NCBI RefSeq assembly: GCF_964355755.1
Contig: NC_092674.1
Span: 12,841,001-12,905,000 of the forward strand
Reading direction: 5' to 3'
Origin: Antedon mediterranea
Taxonomy: Eukaryota > Echinodermata > Crinoidea > Comatulida > Antedonidae
Length of the DNA stretch: 64,000 nucleotides
The position numbers were made by a program, and so were the translations under genes. The notes beneath the pieces are model-generated. The model had not been told where the DNA came from. It saw only the letters and a list, made by a program, of their open reading frames with translations, and did no database searches. Below, piece by piece: positions 56,061-64,000 of the stretch. Position 1 is the stretch's first letter. Every line of letters begins with the position of its first letter.

Positions 56061-58595
56061 TTATGTGATTTATTATTTATTGCACTAACGATGATTTAAA
56101 GTTTATATAAAAGCATTAAAAATACATGCGTGAGCTATAAAAATAAACAAAAGCGGTATTGTATACGTATACATTTTTCTTTCTTGTATAACAATTTTTT
56201 ATAGTGCTTTATAAATGTATAAAACAATTATAAATAAGTGTGTTTTTTTGCCTGAAAAGTAAACACTTCATCCGGTAGTGCTAACTAGTCTGAGTGTAAA
56301 TTATGATAAAGTGACCTTTGAACTGGCAGTTACAGCTAACAATATTATATAGGCTCCAAATTCTGTTCAGGTAACACATTTAGACTGCTAAATTCTTACT
56401 ATTAGTTTAATGTTACTGTTACTTGGAGGAGATATATGTATTTTTTAAATATTTTATAATATCAAATACAAATCTCGATTTATATCCATTTATTGTATCA
56501 TTTTGCATAAAATGCAGTGTTGCTCTACAGCACAATACAATGCAAAAACAGAAAAATGAAGAACCACGAAATATCATTTTCTAACATCCAGTGCCCTAAA
56601 GACATATGGTAACAATGATTACGGATCTATTACGAGAGGTGATGGACCTTTTCTTTGAACGTCAAAATTGTGCATTGGATAGGTTGGGTTTTGCAAAATT
56701 AAATGTGTTTCCTCAGTAAAGTCTCTTATAAAAATGAATCAAATTGAGATCTGCTTAAGTACTGTACAGTAGTCCTATACGTGAAGCATAACTAACAATA
56801 CGTTCCACCAAAGTCTTACATGTGCCCCTGGTAAACTATAAAAAAATGAATAATGAGAATACTTTCAATGACAGATTTATAAAAAAAAAAAGACGTACAT
56901 GCCTAATGAGAGGGGTAACTCCAAAAGATTTGGATTTTTTACGCAAAGGTAAAGCCTATTTGATATTAGGTTATTTTCCTTTTTTTTCTGGGTTACTGTA
57001 TGGGTTGATAAATACTGTATGGGTTGAAAAGGTCGTAAGATGTTAGTTTATTAGTATAGAGTACTGCAAACCATAATAGTAGGTAACATTTGTAATTGAG
57101 GGCGTTTTATTTGACACGACAAAGCATGTGAACTCCCCAAAAACGTACCGTATCATAATGTAGTATATTTTAAATGTTGACATGACATAATAAACATTGA
57201 AAGGTCTTTCTAACAGATTTTATTCTCGGGGTACTCGGATGTTGTACTTAATTATTGTTTTATTTATTGTAATGCGCCGTGTTCTTTATATCTTTACATA
57301 GATTGTATATTGTTTTTTAATAAGCCGTGCGGAGGATTCAGGTATTTTCTCTTAGTATTAAAGGGTAACACCGCGGCTTTAAAATGTATATTACTTGTTA
57401 TAAACTATAAACCTTTTAATCAACATTGGTAATAACCCTGCCTAATTTTAGACAGCACTCAGGCAAAAGCTAAGTAGCTTCTTTAATAAAAGAAGTTCTA
57501 TAAGACAATACCACAGTACACGTGTGAAGTTGAACTAATTCGCCTTTAAAAATATCATAATTAAACTAAACTTTTTAAATATCTGATAATTAGAGCTGTG
57601 CGCGCGTGCAAATTAACAATAGAAATTAATGTTTATTTACTAAAGCTAACATTATGTTTCCTATTCGAGAAACGATGTTGTTATAGGGACCACACTAAGT
57701 AGTTTGTGTAACTTCATACTAACGATATGTTGAAACATTATGTTAATTTTTTTTTCTTTTACATAGACCTCATATGCGATGATTTGAAATTCAGATAATT
57801 TTAGTATTGATATTTTGTTACTGAGGTGTAGTAGTATGCTACATACAATGTGGATTGTTGAACATTTTAATTTATTGATGATGAAAATTATATCATTATT
57901 GTAACCGAATTTGTCATGATATACGATGAATTTAAATCAGTTTTTGCATCATGTTATAGTAGTATTATATTATTATTGTAACTGAATTAACATTGTTAAA
58001 GTTTTATAGAATACTGGTAAAATACTGGTAAGTAATGTCCCACACTCCACACTAAACTTGGCCATGTATTTAGTACTGAACATTGTATTACATTGACAAG
58101 TCAGAATGTTATAATGTACTTGGTATGGAAACTACACTAAATGACCAAATAGTGACATACACTTTTGTCAAATCATTTCCTGTTTTGAATCGTTGGATAG
58201 ATTTAAACTATGAAAGTATTTTAACAATAATATTGTTTTTACATTATACGTATGATGTAGTAATTATTTGTTTGTCAAGTAATGGTAAATGTATAATTTG
58301 TATAGTATCCCATATTGTATCTTTATGAACGCGTTATAATTTTTATTCTGTTCTGGTTCACTATGTGTAAAAGTGAAGATCAAAATAATTAAAATGTTTG
58401 ACTTAATCGTGATGTTTAAAATTATAATCATGAATAAATTGTCTCAATGATAATATTTAAAGTAATCTTTTCTTTTTTTTATATGTCATTTGACCCAAGC
58501 CTAAATATGAAAGCATTCTTTAGAAAATAAATAGTAGGCCTACATAATCAGAATGTGGATATTGGTATAATAGGAATAATTTAATGACTTTCTCT

Positions 58596-59640
58596 CTTTA
58601 AACTGTGGTCATAAATTGCCTATTCTAACAGCGGCGTGTGAAAATAAAGCGGGTATGCCTGTGTGGAAAGGTTTAGTAGACAATAATATTACCGAAGTTT
58701 TGCGTGACTCTGGGTGTAGTAGTGTCGTGGTGAAACGATCCTTTGTGAAATCGGAACCACTAGTGGGAGAATTTAGTACGTGTGTATTGATAGATGGAAC
58801 TGTAAGGCGTTTTCCTATAGCTAATATTAATATTAATACTCCATTTTTGTCAGGACCGGTAAAGGCGAGTTGTATGGAAAAGCCTGTGTTTGGATTAATT
58901 ATTGGAAATGTTACAGGGGTAATGGATCCGAATGATCCTGAAGAAAATTGGGCCCTTAATAACGGTAGAAGAAAAGAGAATAAAATGTCGTTAATCAATG
59001 ATATCGAAAATGCAGAACCATCCGGTGCCATGATGACTAGAAGCCAGCACAATTCCGTGAGAAAACACCTTAAACAATTAAAAGTAGCTACTCCTATACC
59101 AATTGATGTGACTCATGAAAGATTAATCGAAGACCAGTATAATGATTTTACATTGGGGAAAGTTAGAGATTTGGCCAAAAAGGGGAGATAAACAAATGAC
59201 TAGAAATGGAAATTACTTTTAATACATATTTAGTGACGGAATTTCGTGGAGAGAGTTGTTGTCTCCTAAGGTGGAATTCGGTAATTTAGTAAGACAAGTA
59301 GTTGTTCCTAAAACTCTTAGAGGGGTAGTTTTGCAGTGGGCCCATGAATCTGTATTAGGTGGTCACCTCGGTGTTAAGAAAATCACTGACAACATTTTAA
59401 CAATTTTTTGTTGGCCTGGGTTGCAATCCGATGTAAGTAGATTTTGCCAGTTGTGCGACATATGACAGCAAACCGTATCTAAAGGAAGGGTCCTTAAAGT
59501 ACCATTGGGCAAAATACCTACAATCGAGGAACCGTTCGAAAGAGTAGGTGTAGATTTAGTAGGGCCAATTAAACCCATGACAAAAAGGGGATATCGATAT
59601 ATTTTGGTGTTGATAGATTATGCGACAAAAAAAAAACAAA
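58596..59640 (+). pseudogene. Gypsy fragment: protease followed directly by integrase
   Basis: The first frame starts inside a zinc-finger-like CGHKLPILTAAC. It has the aspartic protease active site as LRDSGCSSVVV, the protease core KPVFGLIIGN, and then a linker (MMTRSQHN) leading into DVTHERLIEDQ, the normal lead-in to integrase. After a damaged interval (59190-59255) the integrase zinc finger follows: AHESVLGGHLG, then CQLCDI, interrupted by a TGA. The first part of the catalytic core (ERVGVDLVGPI, YRYILVLIDYATK) comes next and breaks off in an A run at 59629. RT and RNase H are absent between protease and integrase. This fits gypsy lineages with integrase upstream of RT (Gmr1-like order) rather than a deletion, but a deletion cannot be excluded. 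Confidence 0.8.
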
Positions 59641-60480
59641 CAAAAACAGCTATTTTGTGGAGGTTTTTTCAATGTAACTTTCTTATAAATTGACCGATTT
59701 TTATGGCTGTTTCGACATTGTAATGTCTATTTGAGTACCTACAATGTCATGTTATTTTTAATTGTTAAAACAACTTTAAACGTCGTCGGCATTGATTTTT
59801 AAAGTTAGACGATTTGAAAATTGTGTTAAAGAATAGGCTTGTTTTGTCAATTTGTACATAAACGTTTATAACGTTTGACCTAGTTATCCAATGATATTGG
59901 CTGTTCCACCATGCAAAAGCTAATCAATCAATCACGAAATGTAAGAGTTATTATCCCTTATTTTTAATATGTTAAATGTATTTAAGATTAAGGTACAGGA
60001 TTATTTATATAAGTAGTTTTAAAACACTTGGTTTATTTGAAAATCACCAGCGTGGCTTTGCCGTATTGGTGGACTCGTCCATTTTACTAATATGAATAGT
60101 ATTGTAGCACATTTATATAAAACGTTGAATTTGACCTATACGGTTTCCATTTCTGTTTTTTAATGTAAAATTAAAATTATATTATTAGTATCTCTATGTA
60201 ATATAATCACATTGTACTATACTAGTTAGCATCTACATACCGTTATACTGCACTTTGTTTTGATGATTTTTTAATGAAATTGTATACACAGGGAGTTGGT
60301 ATACCATTGGTTCTACTAAAATTATTATTACTTTTATTTGTTTGTGCAATATTTGAAGATTGCTACACAAATAGAAATAATTTAAATATAATATATTTAA
60401 CAGATTAAGTGTACGCACTATGCCTATGGAACAGATTACCTATCGGACGTAGTTTAGTATGACACATCTGATATTCTATT
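59641..60480. other. Gene-free stretch
   Basis: AT-rich; atggctgtttcgacattg and ttggctgttccaccatg near its two thirds might be part of a small element, but ends are not definable. Confidence 0.4.
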
Positions 60481-61800
60481 ATTATAATTATTTTGTTTTA
60501 TTTATTGTAATGCGCCGTGTTCTTTATATTTTTGATTGTATATTGTTTTTCAATAAGCGTGTGGAGGATTCAGGTAATTTCTCTTAGTATTAAAGCGTAA
60601 CACCGCGGCTTTAAAATGTATATTACTTATTATAAAATATAAACCTTTTAATCAACATTGGTATAACCGTCCCTAATTTTAGACAGCACTCAGGCAAAAG
60701 TTTAGTAGCTTCTTTAAAAAAAAGTTGAAAGACAATTCTACAGTCTGTACGCGTGTGAAGTGGAACTAATTCGCCTTTAAATACTAGTTTTAAAACATCA
60801 TAGTTAATTAACCTTTTAAATAGCTGATAATCAAAGATGTGCGTGCGTGCGTGCAAATTAAGAATAGAAATTAATATTTATTTACTAAAGCTAACATTAT
60901 GTTTTCTATTCGAAAAACGTTGTTGTTATGGAACACAGTAAGTGATTGGTGTAACTTCACACTGACGATATATTGAAACATTATATTAATCAGTCTCCTT
61001 TATATAGACCTTGGTCATATGCGATGATTTGAAATTCAGATAGTTTTAGTATTGATATAATGTTACTGAGGTGTAGTAGTATGCCACATGCAATGTGGAT
61101 TGTTGAACATTTTAATGTATTGATGATAAAAAGTATATTATTATTGTAACCGAATTTGTCATGATATACGATTAATTTAAATCAGTTTTTGCATCATGTT
61201 ATGAGGTATAGTAGTATTATATAATTATTGTAACCGAATTAACATTTTGAAAGTTTTATAGAATACAAATACTGGTCCGACACTCCACACTAAACATGGC
61301 CATGCATTTAATACTAAACATTGTATTACATTGACAAGTCAGAATGTTATAATGTACTTGGTATCGAAACTATACTGAATGACCAAAAGGTGACATACAC
61401 TTTTGCCAAATCATATCCTGTTTTGTATCGTTGGATAGATTTAAACTATGAAAATATTTTAACAATAATATTGTTTGTACATTATACGTATGATGCAATA
61501 GTAATTCCTTGTTTGTCACTGAAAGTAATGGTAAAGGTATATTTTGTATAGTGTCCCATATCGTATCTTTATGAACGCGTTATAATTTTGATTCTGTTCT
61601 GGTTCACTATGTGTAAAAGTGAAGATCAAAATAATTAAAATTTTAGACTTAATCGTGATCTTTGAAATTATAATCATGAATAAATTGTCTCAATGTTAAT
61701 ATTTAAAGTAATCTTTTCTTTATTTTATATGTCATTTGACCCAAGCCTAAATAATATGAAAGCATTCTTTAGAAAATAAATAGTACATAATCCGAATGGG
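60480..61800. repeat. Duplicated unit, copy f (no ankyrin exon)
   Basis: A 1.3-kb copy of 57260-58580, collinear throughout (tgcgccgtgttctttatat to gcattctttagaaaataaatag). It lacks the exon-bearing left half. The duplication is direct, with 1.9 kb between copies that includes the gypsy fragment. Confidence 0.85.
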
Positions 61801-62811
61801 ATGGCAACAGATTTCCAACTGATTTTCACTAGACCAAACATTTCTGTTGGCAAACGCTGTTTACACAAATTATTTAATATCTTGATATGTAGTGCTTTGA
61901 TGGTAAACCAGTAATGTAAACTTACGTCTTGCAAGACAGTTTCATCTAGCTATCAGCTTGACTTCTTCAGTTGCTATGCGTCATTATGGCGCCGATTGGT
62001 CTCCTTTCCAGCCACTGGATGTTTTTGTTGTGTAGCGATTAAGTTTTTAATTTTGTTAGATGGTGTAAAGTATGTCCGTATGTTATATTTTTTAACTAGT
62101 TGGCCTTTTTTCTACCCAACTAAGCCATATATTTTCAAAATATAAATGTAATTTCTGAGGATTTAGCAGCTCTATTTTGTTCAAAATGTTCTTAACCCAG
62201 CCCCAAACAAACCTGCAATTTGTTTTAGACTGGATGATAAAGATTTCGATAATTAGGAAACAATCGTCCGTATTATGCATAACGTTATGAAACACGTATA
62301 TAAATATACATAGGCCAACAGTAATTTAGTTTGCTTATACCTACGGTCATCACAAGTGGGATAGACAGCCATTTCACGACAGTAATTGTAATAATATGAA
62401 GAACATGATAAGAGAATTTTAAAATAAGTTAGTTTGATTATGTTACTTATTTTAGTTTATGTTATGTTTGAAAGTATTTTCACGGACACAAAATCAAACA
62501 GCTTAGAAATGCTCCATTAAGTATACCGTTTTATTCAATGATTGAATATGTGTGTATGGTACGTATGGTAACTGAAAATAACATTAACAGAAAGTATAAT
62601 TCCTTCAAATTGATATTCAAATACAGTAGTACATATAAAATACTTTAAACCTTGCTATCATATAAATATGATTATATATGCTATATTATTGTTAATTAAA
62701 TTGTTACATAGTTTGTTGTTTACCTACAGTATCTTTTATAGTATGACATAACTTACAAAGCTGTGAGCCTATGGATTCAGCACAATGAAAAACATATGTG
62801 AATTTCTACTG
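61801..62811. other. Gene-free stretch with a possible LINE trace
   Basis: A minus-strand frame at 62092-62295 contains CRFVWGWVKNIL and could be the region after the zinc knuckle of an L1/Tx1-like LINE, but support is thin. Nothing else recognised. Confidence 0.3.
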
Positions 62812-62815
62812 TTAA

Positions 62816-63441
62816 AGCCCCATTCCCTACGTTTTTTAGATCTAATTTAAGATCACAAACTATATTTAATGTAAAAATAATACTATATGGTCCTATTGCG
62901 ATAACTTTTTTCGTCTTTAAACGGTTAAAAATGTGAAAAATAAGTCGATTCTAATAATTATAGCGGCCCGCTATAAATCCCAAAATGCATTGCGCGCGGA
63001 TTGATATTTTTGTTTTTCTTCTGTAATTCACCCACTTTTCGATCGATCGTGAGGCCAAAACAAATGGAAGAGTCCTAACTTTTCAGCGAAAATACCGGGT
63101 TTTCCCCAATTTGTATCAACGGAGTCTGGCAAAAATAGAAAGACAATTAATGCAGCAACTATACAACGTCAGGCTAGGTATATAGCTCGCGTACGATGTT
63201 CGTACGTTACCGATGTTTACCAGCTAGGCCTACAAAACTAAGCCTAGCTAGGCTAGGCCTAAGACCGTCCACGAGAGGTCGATCGCCGCGAGCTACTTAG
63301 GTAGTGCATTGTTTCTCACTTTTTATCATAATTTACCATAAAACGTACATTTAAGACAAGGAATGACATGGTTTAATGTTTTTAAAGTGATATAAATGTA
63401 TTATTTTCCAAAAAACGTCCAAAATTGCAGGGAAGGGGTCT
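62816..63441. mobile_element. TTAA-flanked element (Kolobok/piggyBac-like ends)
   Basis: Ends AGCCCCATTCCCTACG and an imperfect inverse (gcagggaaggggtct), then a second inverted word cgttttttag / ccaaaaaacg. TTAA lies on both sides (62812-62815 and 63442-63445). The 626-bp interior is relatively GC-rich (ggcctagctaggctagg, gatcgccgcgagc) and encodes no transposase. Confidence 0.45.
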
Positions 63442-63602
63442 TTAAACTTTAATACCTATGAATGAGAAAACTATAACTGACAATCTACGAAATCTATAAA
63501 ACTATTAAAAAGTACAAAATACAACAAATGTAAGCATTAAGGGATCACCCTAAACATAACCATCAGAAAGGTACATCCAGTCGCCTTTTCAACACTATCC
63601 CT

Positions 63603-63616
63603 GTTGCCATAGCAAC
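63603..63616. promoter_or_regulatory. X-box-like RFX site
   Basis: GTTGCCATAGCAAC matches the palindromic X-box consensus GTNRCC-N(0-3)-RGYAAC that RFX factors bind, often at cilia-gene promoters. No gene start can be tied to it here. Confidence 0.45.
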
Positions 63617-63860
63617 TAAGAAGAAACCATCCCGCAAACCTAGGCTATACATCATCTCGCGCACATGTGTGCATACTGTGTGGAACTAGTTCACCCTTCG
63701 AACTAGCCTATACACAATCAAAACTATTATATAGATTCTCAAAATGCAATAACATTAATATCCATAGTATCCTAAATATATCTAAAACAAGCTGATTCAA
63801 CAATTATAGTGATTTATCCATTTTAAACTAATATTTCTTACCTATAAAGGTGGTGTCAGA

Positions 63861-63990
63861 TGAAATCGGTCGCGCTTGAAATCGGTCGCGTTTGAAATCG
63901 GTCGCGATAAAATCAACTTCCGGTATTTTGTATGGCGCGCCGCTAGAGCTATACTTTTGATTATATCGGTCGCGTTTGAAATCGGTCGCG
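63861..63990. repeat. Short tandem units (tgaaatcggtcgcg)
   Basis: Five units of about 15-16 bp: three in a row from 63861 and two more at 63963-63990. A 45-bp non-repeat segment (cttccggtattttgtatggc...) separates the two groups. The array runs to within ten bases of the window edge. It could be the outer array of another tandem-ended element. Confidence 0.65.
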
Positions 63991-64000
63991 CTATTTTGTA

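Larger units (their letters stand above)
55540..58580 (-). repeat. Duplicated ankyrin-exon unit, copy e (most complete)
   Basis: Runs through the ankyrin exon, the cagttacagct / gataggttgggt region (56290-56700), ttgacatgacataataaacattg (57175-57200) and the 57310-58580 segment that recurs at 35590 and 60510. It lacks the hAT-, CACTA- and palindrome insertions of copy b. Confidence 0.75.

Noticed and set aside
58083-58328. Plus-strand frame with a very similar frame at 61321-61551
   Set aside because: The similarity comes from the large non-coding duplication of 57260-58580. There is no ATG at the start, no splice context, and substitutions are spread over all codon positions.

Overview
This is AT-rich eukaryotic DNA from an animal. 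Evidence: phase-0 exons with GT/AG borders, very long repeat-filled introns, microsatellite-tailed LINEs, Ty3/gypsy elements, and hAT-, CACTA-, PIF- and mariner-like elements. The frequent TAGGCCTAG-type words, CR1/Jockey-like LINEs and foldback-type transposons suit a marine invertebrate. An echinoderm is plausible, but the window alone cannot prove it. I saw no bacterial operons, no CRISPR array and no rRNA; tRNA genes were not searched systematically.

Host genes are sparse. The best one is an ankyrin-repeat gene on the minus strand. Five separate 99-bp exons (55619-55717, 51381-51479, 36775-36873, 28762-28860, 20401-20499) each encode exactly one 33-residue ankyrin repeat, are phase 0 at both ends, and carry intact AG and GTAAGTG splice borders. 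They sit in copies of one duplicated unit spread over 35 kb of transposon-filled intron. On the plus strand 21093-21279 looks like a terminal coding exon of an unrecognised gene. A broken paralogue of it (53921-53971 plus 55231-55329) is split by a transposon.

The rest is a layered transposon landscape. Region 1-3.7 kb: a Jockey/CR1-like LINE inside an L1/Tx1-like LINE, both with target duplications, then a TA-flanked MITE. 4.1-6.8 kb: a 620-bp tandem triplication leading into dispersed repeat family A. 6.8-8.0 kb: a decayed LINE. 8.6-9.7 kb: a PIF/Harbinger-like element. 10.5-19.4 kb: a foldback-type element containing a gypsy element that contains a LINE, all sitting in a family A copy. 23.7-25.7 kb: a LINE inside another A copy. 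27.5-28.3 kb: an inverted A copy. 29.5-30.7 kb: a hAT-like element. 31.2-35.6 kb: a CACTA/EnSpm-like element with its own broken genes, a nested hAT-like element and a subterminal satellite. 40.7-49.5 kb: copies of repeat R, a second foldback element and a minus-strand LINE. 52-55 kb: a LINE end and a third foldback element. 58.6-59.6 kb: a gypsy fragment with protease directly followed by integrase. 62.8-63.4 kb: a TTAA-flanked element.

The most novel signal is the foldback-type family. Three copies (10513-19384, 43173-45480, 53972-55225) begin TGTTGAAC and end GTTCAACA, and have terminal inverted repeats built from about a dozen short CACAAATGTG units. Each copy has its own perfect 5-bp target duplication (GGCGT, GGGAC, AGACC). 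Inside are inner arrays of about 120-130 bp that carry AAGGTCA nuclear-receptor-like half sites. No transposase is visible. A second unusual signal is a set of tiny perfect or near-perfect palindromes (24-50 bp) bounded by short direct repeats. For one of them, two paralogous loci in this window show the empty site.
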